Below are positions 51,035 to 63,516 of a stretch of 64,000 nucleotides of DNA, piece by piece. Positions within the stretch are counted from its first letter, which is position 1. Each line of letters opens with the position of its first letter. Under the pieces are notes generated by a model. It was given only the letters and a program-made list of their open reading frames with translations. It was not told the DNA's origin and did no database searches. The stretch spans positions 30,394,063-30,458,062 of the forward strand of contig NC_043745.1 of NCBI RefSeq assembly GCF_902148845.1. Direction: 5' to 3'. This DNA is from Salarias fasciatus (taxonomy: Eukaryota > Chordata > Actinopteri > Blenniiformes > Blenniidae). Position numbers and translations under genes: made by a program.

Positions 51035-51973
51035 AAGAGATAAATTGTGTGAACGTTCTCATGAATGTGTTCGTTTCTTAAGAACTTATCGATCAGCAAC
51101 AGCTTCTGTTCAGGCAGCGTAACTAAATGGTTTCGCAAAGTCGAGAAAGCCGCTGGCAGCAGGCAGAGCAGGTACAGCAGATGACTATAACTTATTGCCT
51201 CCCGGCTCCGAGTGTGTGTGTGTTTGTGTGCGATGCAACGACTGAGTGGCTTTCAGTTAATAATTGTTATTCTAAAGTGTCACATTTGTGATTCGTAGGT
51301 CTGGGAATTGTGGTCATTGCTCTCAGCTGTGTGGTCACCACCATCACCGGCCTTTCCATGTCTGCTATCTGCACCAACGGCGTGGTCAGAGGGGGTAAGT
51401 CAGCGTGCCGCCAACACACACGAGACAACGCCGTAGTAAGGATGATAAATGAATTGAGATATTGACCAACCTCGCTCATGCACATATTTAATTTATAACT
51501 CGTGAGAGCCACTGCAGTCAACACAGAAAGTAAAACATTATTTATGGAATTATTTTACCTGAGATAACACACGCTGATTCTGACAGAAAATCGTTCGCTA
51601 AGAAAATGAATACACCTCGAGGTCACTGTGTGCAAATAAAGACGCAGACTCAAAACGGTACCTGGCTGTCACGTTTCAAAGCCTCTCCTCTGTTTTACAA
51701 CTCAGCTGACTTTTCCTGCCACTAAATCAATCAATCAGTGATGTTGTGATTAATCATCCACTAATGTATCACGCGTGTGTGTGTGTGTGTGCTTCATGTG
51801 AACATTTCAGGAGGAGCGTACTACTTGATATCTCGCAGTCTGGGTCCAGAGTTTGGAGGATCGATCGGCCTGATTTTTGCCTTTGCCAACGCGGTGGCTG
51901 TGGCCATGTATGTGGTGGGCTTCGCTGAGACTGTGGTGGAATTGCTCCTGGTGCGTGACGTTCTAAAGTTGAA

Positions 51974-52006
<33 letters not shown>

Positions 52007-55000
52007 ATATTTCCAATGATTTTCAATGTATAAACCTCTGCTTCTTTGGGTTACTCACAGGAATATGACTCCATCATGGTTGATCCATTGAATGACATCC
52101 GGATCATCAGCTGCATCACGGTGGTGGTGCTTCTGGGTATCTCAGTGGCTGGAATGGAGTGGGAGGCAAAGGTACCAAATCAGCATCAAGCGGGTTGATT
52201 TTTAGTTGTTGCAGAAATGACAAACGTAAACAAATTCTAATATTTGTCCCTATAGGCTCAGATCGTCCTGCTCGTTATTTTACTGGCGGCCATCGTGAAC
52301 GTGTTTGCAGGAACATTCATGCCTGCCGACGATACAAGGAAGTCCCAAGGGTTTTTCGGTTATAGCGGTAAGACGCCCCATTTACCCCCTTGCAACACCT
52401 CAGTTACAAAACAGTCATTTAATTCACTCACCCAGTATTGTCATGGTTTGTTTCTCATTCTAACCTCTCCCACTCTCTTTCTCTCTTCTTACAGCGGAAA
52501 TCTTCTTAGAGAATTTTGCTCCAGATTTCAGGGGTTCTGAGTCATTTTTCTCAGTCTTCGCCATCTTTTTCCCTGCCGCAACCGGTATCCTGGCAGGAGC
52601 CAACATCTCTGGAGACTTACGGGTAACTTGTTTTGTACAGCTTGTTTAAAAGAAGAATTAACCATCAGTATGGCACATAGATTTAAAACCAAAATGCAGA
52701 AATCCATTAAAAATGGAACAGTAGTTTGTTTTTTTAAATATCAACTCACATGAATTACATCAATGTTGACTCCCTGAATATTGGCTAGTCCTGACTTTTA
52801 GTTGTATTATCCTGACATAAGCACTTTACTTCATGGTCTCTAACTTATTATGGTGTGATTTTACAGGATCCCCAATCCGCCATACCTAAAGGTACCTTGC
52901 TGGCCATCGTGATCACTGGTATCACCTATCTGGCTGTGGCCCTGTGTGTATGTAAGTAATATTAAAATAATACTCCCTTCATGGACCACAACCATGCATG
53001 TACAGTATTATCTCACATTGGAGAAACCCTGAAATCTGTTCTCTTCTTTGGTCAGCTGCTTCCGTTGTCCGAGATGCCACAGGAAACGTTACAGACGCCA
53101 TCATCTCGCCAATATTCTGTAACGGATCAGCAGCCGCTGCCTGCGAACTTGGCTTTGACTTCTCCTCCTGCGCTGAAAAACCGTGCGCCTATGGCTTAAT
53201 GAACAACTTCCAGGTATTCAGTCTTTCAAGCTAATCTGCACACAGGGATGTCACCTGTATCCCTTCTTCATCGCGAATCATCCCTCATGATTCAGGTGAT
53301 GTCCATGGTGTCTGCGTTTGACCCTCTCATCATTGCCGGAACCTTCTCAGCCACCCTTTCTTCCGCTCTGGCTTCACTTGTCAGTGCACCGAAAGTCTTC
53401 CAGGTCAGTACTTCACCACATTTCTTAATACAGAGTCTGAATTTTTGTGGTTGGAAATATCCACTGAAACACTGCCCCACATTAGGCTCTCTGCCAAGAC
53501 AACATCTACAAGATCCTGCACTTCTTTGCCAAAGGATACGGCAAAAACAACGAGCCGATTCGCGGATACATCCTCACGTTCATCATCTCTGTGGCCTTCA
53601 TTCTCATCGGTCGGTTCATTGATTTATCATGGTTGCACAATAACTTCTAATCAACTTGTTGAAATCACACTCATGCACCACACCTTCCCAGAAGTCAGAG
53701 TCCTTGTGCATTAAGTATGTTTGACATTTCTAATAGTCCTGGTGAAAAAAAAAATCCTCATTTCACTCCATTTGTGTTGTAGGTGATCTGAATGCCATTG
53801 CACCCATCATCTCAAACTTCTTCCTGGCATCCTACGCTCTCATCAATTTCTCCTGCTTCCACGCATCTTATGCCAAGTCTCCAGGTGGGTTTCCACAGAG
53901 TCGCTGATCGACGACAACTATCAGCCTTTCGGCTGTATTTCAACTCCTAACATGCTTCTCTTTTGCAGGGTGGAGGCCAGCGTACAAGTACTACAACATG
54001 TGGCTGTCCCTGCTGGGAGCCTTGCTCTGCTGCGCTGTCATGTTTGTCATCAACTGGTGGGCCGCTCTGATAACCTATGCCATCGAAATCCTCCTTTACA
54101 TATACGTCACCGTCAAGAAGCCAGGTTAGCCCACTTGCCTGATTTGCTCAGAACTGCTGTCGTGATGTTCCTTGTATTGCAGAATTAACGTGTTGGGATC
54201 CATCCTTTCCTTCTAGATGTGAACTGGGGCTCATCCACACAGGCAGTGACGTTTGTGAGTGCGGTCGGCAACGCTTTGTCCCTTTCTGGTGTTGAAGATC
54301 ACGTCAAGAACTTCAGGTGAGAGTCTTCATGCATTCACAAGTGTGATTGTTACAAAGTACACACCTTTAATGCAGTTTTATTAAATATGTGAAATGTGAA
54401 CTGCTGACTCACTGAGGCTGAGTGAATCCTATTGTAAACTTTTTGCGTCTCGCTCAGGCCTCAGATGTTAGTGCTGACAGGTTCAGCACGGGCCAGACCA
54501 GCTCTTCTGGACCTGGCTCAGTCCTTTTCGAAGACCTTCGGGCTTTGTATCACCGCTGAAGTGTTTGTGGTAAGTTAAATAAGAAACCTAAAATCTTCTG
54601 AGTGTGGGAACAACATGAACAATACATTTGTGACGCTTATATTTCTCGTTTCTTCAGGGTGCAAGATCAGAGGCCCTTCAGGAGATGAACGCTGCCATGG
54701 AGAAAAACCAGCTGTGGCTGAGGAAGACCAAACGCAAGGCCTTTTATGCAGCCGTGGCTTGCGACGAGTTCAGGGACGGAGCTGACAGCCTGCTGCAGGT
54801 CAGTGAGATTATAATTTACTCACCTTCTTCTCTGATCGTCCTCCGATCAAAACTCGGATCTCAGCTTCACGCAGTTTTCATGTTGCCCCGCGTCTTCCTT
54901 ACATGACTGACAGCTATTGCTCTGTTACGACTCTGACCCAGACATATCTCCACCATCGAGTCGGTACCTTAGAGCAGGAGGGAGAAGAGACTTAATGAGG

Positions 55001-58000
55001 AGCAGCAAAACAGGGTTATGGCTCTGACTATCACACTCCGGAGATAAGACATCTGCTCATTGTCAGGATTGCTTACTTCAAACAGCATGGCAGATTAAAA
55101 GCTATAATTGATTAACACTGCATTGGATGAGTCCCTGCAGACAAAGTGAGATCTGCTGAGCGATCTGGTCATAACTTCTGGTTGTAAAACGGCTTCATTG
55201 CTTTCTTGCCTCGGCCATTTTGAAACTTTTAAGAGAATGTTCTCTCCCTCTGCAGTTAAGAGGCTGGGGTTTAAAACCACAGGGTAAAATGGCGTCCGTG
55301 TGGCCTCCAGTTGATTCTGACCTTCGGGTTTGTGCCTTGACGTGTGCTGCCATGTTCTTCACAGGCCTCTGGTCTCGGCCGCATGAAGCCGAACACGCTG
55401 ATGATCGGCTTCAAGAAGAACTGGAGGACCGCCGGCACAGACTCAGTGCAGAGTTATGTGGGAATACTGCAGTAAGTCACAGATAAAACAGTTATTAATT
55501 AATTTCCCTCATTATATGGCACTTAATGAAATACTTGAAAGAGCCGCCAAGACTTTAATGGCTTATTCGAGTCAGTTATTCACTCGCTGTAAATCGTGTT
55601 CACTGACAGAGAAAGACGTGGTTCATACTTTGAGAAGAACAGGAAGAAAAGTAAAATTGATCAGAAATAGCAATGGAGATCTGTATGGTGAGCGGCTGTC
55701 TTCCTCCTCTTCTTCACAGCGATGCCTTTGACTTGGAATATGGAACGGTGATCCTGAGGATAAGTGAGGGACTGGATATGTCTCACATTGTCGAAGAAGA
55801 AGGTGAGCTGAAAGTTTCAGGTGTGGAGGAAGAGAAAATATGATGTCCCGTCAGTGAACAGTTTCCCATTAGTTGTTCCCAAAGTTTGTTAGAAACTGGG
55901 CAAATAAACTTTCAAGATTACAGCACCAAATTCAGAGAATACATTCAAGACCAATGCTGAGCTAAAAAAAAAAAAAAAGAAGAAGGAAAAACAAACTTCT
56001 TTCTGATTAAGTTTGAAAACCTCTTGAGTCCCAGTTAATTGTATTTAAATGTGTCACCAGATGAAGGTCTCAGTGTGCCTTCTGGGATCACTTTTTCATC
56101 TTTTCATTCTCTTATGTTTTAACTGTTCTGTTGTTGCTGCTGTTGTGGCGTTACCCGGTTCGATAAAAATTAAAATGAATTACGGCGCATCAAAGCTTGG
56201 CAGGTTTATTGATACAGTACAGACAAGAAGCAATTCAAAGTGCCTCACAAAAACTTTAGAATATATTGACATAAATGATTAAAAGTACATTTGAGATCAT
56301 TACCAACAAAAGTTAAAAGCACGACAACAAATAATTCAGAACATTACAGTAATTATAACTGTTCACTTTGTCACCTTTAATTCATTCATTCATTCATTCA
56401 TTTTCTGCCGCTGCTCCCTTTCGGGGTCGCGGGTGGCTGGAGCCAATCCCAGCTGCTGTGGGCGAAGGCGGGGTACCTTTAATTCATTCCGTAAAAAAAA
56501 CAAAAGTAAAAATGCACACAGATCTTTAATGCAGCAAGGAGAAGAAAACAAGTATCAGCCTTAATATTATGACCACTGAGAGATGGAGTTCATAAGACTG
56601 TCTATCTCTTTATTATAGGCAGGAACACTTTGTTCGAAACAGTGATCACTTTTAACAAGTTTGAAAGAGGTTAAAAAATTAAATCATGACTCTCCGACTG
56701 TGTCAGAACATTTTTAAAGCTACAGCACTTGTTCCTAATGTGCAGTAGATAGTCCTCATCAAAAATGGCTTGAAACTGTGAACCAGTGGTGCGAACTCGC
56801 TAATAAACAATGGATTTCAATCATAATGCCCTTAAAAAAGTATCAAGGCATGTGATCATTGTGTTCGTGTTTATAGGTATATGTAGACTTGCAATAGCAA
56901 CAAAAAATGCATAAAACTGCATCAAAACTATGATAGAATGATCTAGAATCCCAATGAATTATTAAAAATATCAGGGCCTATTAAAACCTTTGCCTTCTTA
57001 AACTATAAAAATATATTGACCATTATGATTTGAAGGAACTTGACTGCCACTGTTTCAAAGGGCCTACAGTCACTGATTATAACAAAACAACACTGATAAG
57101 CAAAGGCACTTTGTTCTGTAAATTACAGGTATTTATTACTGTCAGGTAGTCAACAGATAAGATGACTAAAACAACAGATGGTTTTACAGCCGAATCATAA
57201 ATAAGGAAGGGTCACAGTGATGACGTGTTTGTTTTTTGTTTTATTTCTTTGTCTTTCAGAAGAGATGATGAGGGCGGCAAAGGAGCAACGGGAACTGGAG
57301 AAAGAGACGATGCCCAACGGAGGAAAACCCAAAGGCCTCTTCAGGAAGTCCAGGAACTCCTCCCAGCAAGTGCTCACGACAAGAGGTATCTCATTACAGA
57401 TTGTTTTTCGATACTTGAAAAAACAAAAAAAGTATCCAAGGCATTTAATGCATCAATAAGTTATTAGATATATTGAGAATGTGGGCATCTTTCTCACTCC
57501 CCACCGCCGGCACTCGTATTTTCTCTTCGTCAGGCAATAAAATGACACACATTTAAAAAATTAAACCAATGACTCACATCTTTTTTTTTTTTTTGGGGGG
57601 GGGGGGGGGGGGTAATTTCTCCACACTCACAGTGAGATATAATTGAATCAACCACTCCCACTAAAAAGGTCTCTGACGGTGTAATCCAATAATACGGTCG
57701 GTTTCGTTCCAGTTTCAGGAGCATCCCTTTAACCCAGACAGCAGAGGGGGCTTGCAGCCGCTCACTCCATCACACAAACACACACTGGGCACCGAGCTGC
57801 GTCTTGGCAGAGCAGCACTGGTCCCACATCCAACTTATTGGAATGTTACAATTGAGAAATGCCCGCTTCCGCTGATGTACAGCCTGTTCCGAATGTTTGT
57901 TTGCGTTAGTTTCCCCATCCAATTTCTATTATGTATAAATGATTTTACTCCCTACTGATGCTCTTCTTCTTCTTCTCTCTTGCAGTGTCAGTGTGCGGCC

Positions 58001-60442
58001 CGCCACCCGCTCAGGTTGCCAAGATGAATGAGAGGCTGACCGAGGCCGGCCATCAGTTTAAGAAGAAGCAGCCTAAAGGCACCATCGACGTGTGGTGGCT
58101 GTTTGACGATGGAGGTAGGAGTCGGTTTTGTGTACGCTGCCCCTGCTGATGCACCACACCTGTAGACGATCACAAATACACACAAAAACAAACGAACGAA
58201 AAACAATAGAGACCTTGTCCGGGGCTCTGTCCCTAAAAAAAAGAACGGAATCATGTCATGTCAATGCAATTGGCGGTGAGCGCTGAAGTAACCACTGCAC
58301 AATAACAGCAGTTCATAAATGGGGAATAAATGTGTTAAACTAGCAATTTTCAGTGCGAACAAATCAATAATCTCCTTGCTTCTCTAAATTATTGTTTCTT
58401 GGAGCTGAAGATGATTTACAGCTCACTAATCCACCACAGGATCTACACAGACTGAAAACATGCATGATTTAAAGAAACTAATTCCAAATGACCCTCATAT
58501 TGAATGGATTATAAGAGGGCAGCCGGTTTGATGATTGATCAGTCGTCTCTAAGGCTTTTGAATGAAAGATAACGAGGCCTGCAGATCAGCAAACAGCAGG
58601 CATTTAAAATCACAAATTAAGTCGACATGCACGAAAGGAAAACAAGCAGCGACAGGGGAGTCTGGACATCTTGGAAAAACAGTGCCCTCCATTTGCAGAA
58701 ATTATGTTATTTCAAGTTATATGATTATAAACCTGCAGGTAAACTGTGCAGAGCGCTCCAGCGCCCGCAGCTCCGCAGCCCTCGACGCTTGAAAGCACAC
58801 TTGATGAATATTATACACAAAATGACAGATTTGTGAAGTGGTTAAACTATATGATTGAGTATCTAGAAGCCTTCATTTGAATCTGATAGAACACTCCCCA
58901 CCCTCTTCAACCTCCTCAGAATCAAACTGTAGTCTTCTCACTGTAGGCATGCTGAACACTGTAACACTGAGCCACTTACAGTGGTTTGCATCAGACTAGA
59001 CGAGTTGATGGTCTCAAAGCCTGAGATGAAGTGGTTCTTTATGAAATCAAACACACAATAATCACAATGATTAGCAGTATAGTTCATCAGTTGTAGTGTT
59101 TAAAACCTAAAGGGGACTTTTGATTCTGGGGGTTTGGTAGTTCGATGGTAGAAAGGTCCGATCTGTTTTATGTTCAAAATCTCTTTACCGATCTCATCCA
59201 GTAATTTGCTGTATTTTTCATGCATCTGGCTGAAAAACTGAAAAAGTAAAAGCATTCATCATCACACAGATGAAACACAAAGCTGAGTGGATTGGAAAGA
59301 CTGTTAAAAGAAGACTTTTTTCTTCCCTCTGTCAGGCCTTACCCTGCTGCTCCCCTACATCCTCACCACCAGGAAGAAGTGGAAAGACTCTAAATTAAGG
59401 ATCTTCATTGCTGGGCAGCCTGGACGCAGCGAGCTGGATAAAGAGGAGTGAGTAAACAAATTAAGGCTTCACTATCAATTACGGCTTAATGTGTGGAAGT
59501 GAGATTGGGTACATTACCTGGAAAAAAAAAATCCCAATATGAAAATTCATGAGCCCACAACATCACATTACAGAAAATGAGATTTACCATTAAGATAGAA
59601 TAAATACCTGCATTGACGCAAAGCCTAATCGATGTGTGGCGAATTGACTTGCAGGATGAAGTCACTGCTGCAGAAATTCAGAATCAACTGCAGCGACATC
59701 ACCGTGGTCGATGACATCCACGTGCCCCCCCGATCTGAGAGGTAACCGTCTACGCTGCATTTCTCTGGGCCGATAGTGAGCCAGATGGCGCCGCAGTAAT
59801 AGTGGAATTCAATCAACTCTTAATATCCGTGCATCATATGTTTGCAAATGAGAGTTTCCCAAAGTCACTTCATTTTGTTATCTGCATTCCGCCAGCTCCA
59901 GGAAGTTCGAGGAAATGATCGAGCCCTTCCGTCTGCGCGAGGGTTCCGGAGACAGCGTTCAGGCTGCGGCCATGAGGAAACAGAATCCCTGGAAAATCAC
60001 CGACGAAGAGCTGAGCAGCTTCGAGGAGAAGGTAAAACCTAATGAAACCATACCGAACACCTATAGTTATGCATTTAACAGTAAGATGGGACTGAAATTA
60101 GTTTGTTTCAAAAGTAAATATGTTTTTGTTTTGTTTTTACAGACCAACCTCCAGATACGATTGAATGAGCTCCTTCAAGAACACTCAAAACTGGCCACTC
60201 TGATCGTTGTGTAAGTATCAACCTAAACCAGTGCTATCATGCTGTTTGCATTATATCATATTTAAATAGTCACTGATTTATTGTTTCTCCTCTTCACCCT
60301 TTGCAGGAGCATGCCCATCGCTCGTAAGGAATCTATTTCTGATTTCCTCTACATGGCCTGGCTGGACATCCTGACTAAGGATCTCCCTCCGACCCTGCTC
60401 ATGAGAGGCAACCACAAGAGCGTGCTCACCTTCTACTCCTGA
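49024..60442 (+). CDS. slc12a1: Na-K-2Cl cotransporter 2 (NKCC2)
   Basis: Twenty-six coding exons: 49024-49269, 50155-50295, 50535-50610, 51299-51394, 51811-51950, 52061-52171, 52256-52367, 52495-52622, 52867-52951, 53056-53213, 53296-53403, 53486-53609, 53783-53884, 53969-54124, 54217-54316, 54458-54569, 54658-54798, 55365-55471, 55720-55802, 57260-57385, 57986-58114, 59336-59447, 59655-59741, 59896-60031, 60143-60210, 60307-60442. They total 3120 nt, 1039 aa (human 1099). The cytosolic N-terminus is followed by a 12-helix domain (about 135-590) with [20 protein letters not shown], the glycosylated loop (NVTD, CNGS) and a C-terminal domain ending VLTFYS. NKCC2 carries Na+, K+ and 2 Cl- across apical epithelial membranes (kidney; intestine in fish). 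An in-frame TGA 24 bases upstream fixes the start. Motifs such as SAPKVFQALC and [12 protein letters not shown] favour NKCC2, as does synteny. Confidence 0.97.
50998..51041. repeat. (GA)n microsatellite in slc12a1 intron 3
   Basis: Imperfect GAGA/GAAA run of about 44 bases. Confidence 0.9.
51978..52004 (+). repeat. poly-A tract in slc12a1 intron 5
   Basis: About 27 consecutive A shortly after the exon 5 donor. No adjoining retroposon body is recognised. Confidence 0.9.
56388..56474 (-). mobile_element. 87-bp 3' fragment of a LINE with perfect TSD
   Basis: The 15-mer acctttaattcattc occurs at 56373-56387 and again at 56475-56489, flanking a short insert. The insert is a CATT-repeat tail, then ctgccgctgctccctttcgg, ggtcgcgggtggctggagcc and the start of the next conserved block. 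This order is the reverse complement of a common fish LINE 3' end. It is in slc12a1 intron 19, inserted antisense to the gene and drastically 5'-truncated. Confidence 0.8.
57581..57612. repeat. T14-G18 homopolymer junction in slc12a1 intron 20
   Basis: Fourteen T directly followed by eighteen G. The exact lengths may be affected by sequencing. Confidence 0.9.
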
Positions 60443-61294
60443 GCACCTGGTTGATGGTAATAGGAACAATAGTAGAGCCGTAACATACAGCGATTTTAAA
60501 CTAAATCCGGCTGACAACATTTATACACCAGGACTCATTCAAACATGCAAGAAGTAAAAGACAGGTTTTATAAAGCTTTACCTTCGGCCCAAAAGTTTTA
60601 TTATTTATCCACATTTTCTCTGCTCAGTCTGTTAAGGTTCTCTATGGATAAATTTTATACTTTTTTGCTAAATGAGTAGTTGAACTTTTACTAAGAAAAG
60701 CATCTTGATACTACAGTTTATGGCTACAAAAGAAAAAAACATTTGACTGTTTTGTTGTGCTGCCAGAGTCACATCACTAAATGTTTTAATTTGATGTCTG
60801 TGCATAAGTCTGAATGTGAATTTAGCAACACAGGTGATGTTTAAGCTTCTCACAGTATTGGCTCAGGACTAAAGCATGACTAAAAGTGTAGAAAAGGAAC
60901 TTAAAGTCATAATTTGGGGTTGAAATGACCTGGACTTGGCCAGACCACTTCTATGAACAAAAACAAACAAAAACACGGCTGCTACAAAAGTTACACTAAG
61001 TGACTGTGACTGTAAAGTAAATGTACATAGTAGACATATGACATCAATACAAGTACCTTAATTAATAAAATGACACTACCATTGTTACTTTATGTTTCAT
61101 CTAAATATTTGGTGATATTGATTTGATCTTCAGTATATTCACTGAGTGTAAAATACATAGCCATGATACAATATCTGTAATGTTATTATCACAGTACATC
61201 TGAAATTAAATATTGAAAACTGTCAATCCAAATCATTTGTATATTTTAGCCTACTGACTGTCTTTCTTTTTGAAAATGGAACCGTGATCACATC

Positions 61295-61300
61295 AATAAA
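61295..61300 (+). other. slc12a1: slc12a1 polyadenylation signal (AATAAA)
   Basis: AATAAA in the context catcaataaaggc, about 850 bases after the stop. A second signal lies near 61386. Earlier ATTAAA-like and AATAAA-like sequences are weaker candidates. Confidence 0.6.
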
Positions 61301-61573
61301 GGCTTTAATACCAATTTTAAGCTGTAATGCCTGTTTCCTTTAGATATGGCAAGCAGATGGGTTCATTTATATTGGTGTTTATCTATAATAAAGTGTCACT
61401 GGTGGGAGAAACTGTCTGTTTTCCTGAGTTTAGGAAGTACTGAGAGAATATACAGTTGAGGTGGGATAAAACATGAAGAACACCAACAAGGTTTAACAGA
61501 CCAAGCTGCTGAAAGAGGCAAAAATCACATGAAATGATAAGAAGGAAAATCACAGAGAACACAGAAGAAGACC

Positions 61574-61575
<2 letters not shown>

Positions 61576-61672
<97 letters not shown>

Positions 61673-61949
61673 CTCGTATTTCTATCCTTGTTGGGGCCAA
61701 ATGTCCCCACAAGGATAGCAAAACGTGAAACGACGTGCCTTGTGGAGACCTTTTTCCGGTCCTAAGTAGGAGAAACAGTGTTTTCTTGACCATGTTGTTG
61801 TTACTGAAAAAAGTAAAAGTGCAAAAACATTTCTTTAGGGTTAGGCTTTGTTGTGGTGTGGGTTAGGGTTAGGGTAAGGGTCAGGGTTAGGGGCTAGACA
61901 TGAATGGGAGTCAATGGACGGTCCCCACGAGGATAGAAATACGAGACTG

Positions 61950-62001
<52 letters not shown>
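61576..62001. repeat. inverted-repeat element bracketed by two (TG)n microsatellites
   Basis: A TG run (61576-61671) is followed by an element whose ends, 61673-61696 and 61922-61945, are inverted copies of each other (about 21 of 24 bases; core ggatagaaatacgag). A second TG run (61952-62001) follows. The inside contains a smaller foldback (tatccttgttgggg / tccccacaaggata) and a telomere-like ttaggg run at 61861-61892. The same unit is common in teleost genomes. It has no coding capacity, and its transposon class is unknown to me. Confidence 0.8.
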
Positions 62002-62003
<2 letters not shown>

Positions 62004-62810
62004 ACAGAGCTGACAATACTCAAGAGTAATCGGAGGGAGACACCTGCAGGGAGAAGCACTTCACATCCAACGCCACATTCAAATGTGAACAATGGTAGAA
62101 CCGCAATTAAAAAACAAAAACAATACCTTTACAATGTTAATGTGACTGAACTAATAGTTCACAATTCACGGCTGCAACCAACACAGGTTATTCTACAGCT
62201 TAAAACAAACTTTCTGTCACTAATAACTTTTTGAACAGATTTGGAATTAGGAGTATTGGCGTGAATATGACAACCTGACTGATGAAAGAGGCTGAAATGC
62301 AGGAAAAACTCATCCAACTTAACGAGCGGTACATCAGAAATTTCAAGTCTTGAGATATTGTCATGAGATTACTCAACCTGTGCCTCTTTGGAGACAGTTG
62401 TGGGGTTTTGTTTGTGTGTGTGTTTCTTTTCCTTTGTCCCAAAGCTCAATACCCTAGTTTGAAACGTGGGGTCTGTACTCCAGGTCATTTCTTTTTCTCC
62501 AACTCCAAAGAGGTGCTTGTTAGGTTGATTGGTGATTGACAATTATTCACAGGTGTGTGGATTGTGTTCCCTGGTCATTTACTGGCAACTTGTTCACAAG
62601 GAGTTGCATTTGTTTACAATTTGAATGATTTTCTCCTCTGCGCTGCTGCGTGGCTGACTGGAGAGGAGGAAAAACAGAAGGAGGAAGATGAAGAAGACGA
62701 TGACGAGGTGAAGGAGGGAGGGGGGAGAAAGAGAAGGAGGAAGAGGCGTGGTTGGGAGCGAGCAGCCGATATCGCTCCAACGGGAAACATCTCTACGTCA
62801 TGAAAACAAC

Positions 62811-62935
62811 ATGACAGCCACGCTGTTGAGGCTGCAGGCGCTTCAGCTACGCTCGCGGCTTTGTGAGGCTGCTCCACGTTTCTTGGGACGACACCTCCAC
62901 TCTCACGTGGTCTCTAATAGCAAAGGCAAGCAGGA
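62811..62935 (+). CDS. dut: candidate alternative first exon encoding a mitochondrial presequence for dut
   Basis: The frame begins MTATLLRLQALQLRSRLCEA and continues to SHVVSNSK. It has many Arg, Leu and Ala and no acidic residue in the first 18, typical of a mitochondrial targeting peptide. It could end at AAAG|GCAAGC, a GC-type donor in phase 1. The only plausible nearby acceptor, gtcctag (AG at 63528-63529) inside dut exon 1, is in the matching phase. The joined product would run ...NSK-E-ATDVSAISPSK, skipping the nuclear start. Human DUT makes nuclear and mitochondrial forms from alternative 5' exons. A 4-codon upstream ORF (62800) overlaps this start. No transcript evidence is available, and an unrelated ORF remains possible. 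Confidence 0.5.
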
Positions 62936-63172
62936 AACTCGATTCGAAAGCTCCGTCCGCTCCATGACGGGTGTTTGTTGACGTTCGCTCTGCCAGCCTG
63001 TCGAGCTGTCCCGGTTTAAAAGCATATAGACGCTGTGTAACATATCGACCGTTTATTGGCCGCGTTAGCAGAAGCAATACTGTGAATAAGATGCACTTTT
63101 ATTGCTAATTTTGTGGTTTTATACGACTTCGTGTGTCTTTAATCTGAGAAACATCGTATTTACATCGACAAC

Positions 63173-63182
63173 TCTCGCGAGA
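63173..63182. promoter_or_regulatory. TCTCGCGAGA palindrome
   Basis: Perfect copy of the palindrome found in many CpG-rich, TATA-less promoters, about 340 bases upstream of the dut nuclear-form start codon. Confidence 0.6.
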
Positions 63183-63360
63183 TTCCGTTGGGTCTCGTTA
63201 TGACGTGTGTCTTCGAGCTCAATTTATAATTTCTATCATATTTAAAAATATGCATCCAGCACGTCTGTAGCAGCTCCCATAAGCTATTTTAGTCCATTTA
63301 AAAAATATTCTGCTGTATTTTTTCCGTTCACGCTGCGCTGCGTGCGTGATGACGTGTTAG

Positions 63361-63396
63361 AGGCGGGGCTAATTTGGCGCCACTTCAAGGCGGGAG
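63361..63396 (+). promoter_or_regulatory. dut: dut promoter: GC box and E2F site
   Basis: AGGCGGGGCT (63361-63370) is a GC box, and TTTGGCGCC (63373-63381) matches the E2F consensus TTTSSCGC. A second ggcggga follows at about 63389. A CRE-like TGACGT lies just upstream (about 63349). dUTPase is an S-phase gene and a known E2F target class in animals. Transcription probably starts within the next 100 bases. Confidence 0.65.
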
Positions 63397-63516
63397 ATTC
63401 ATTCAGTTGTGCCGCCAAGAAACTGGAGCAGAACTGAGGGCGCTGGTCGTAGCGTTAGTTACATTTAGCATATTAGGTGTACTCTCCGGGTTTATAACTG
63501 TGAACACTCTGCCACC

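Noticed and set aside
50611-51810. A second A/B/F-type cassette exon of NKCC2
   Set aside because: No 96-base stretch with splice sites and a similar peptide was seen in introns 3 or 4.
49024-60442. Naming the cotransporter slc12a3 (NCC) or slc12a2 (NKCC1)
   Set aside because: Loop and C-terminal motifs agree better with NKCC2, and synteny with ctxn2 and dut is specific to slc12a1.
61861-61892. Interstitial telomere or chromosome-fusion scar
   Set aside because: The run is short, interrupted and lies inside a dispersed repeat unit known for this stretch in fish.
61576-62001. Long Thr-His/Cys-Val open frames
   Set aside because: They are translations of TG/CA dinucleotide repeats, not proteins.
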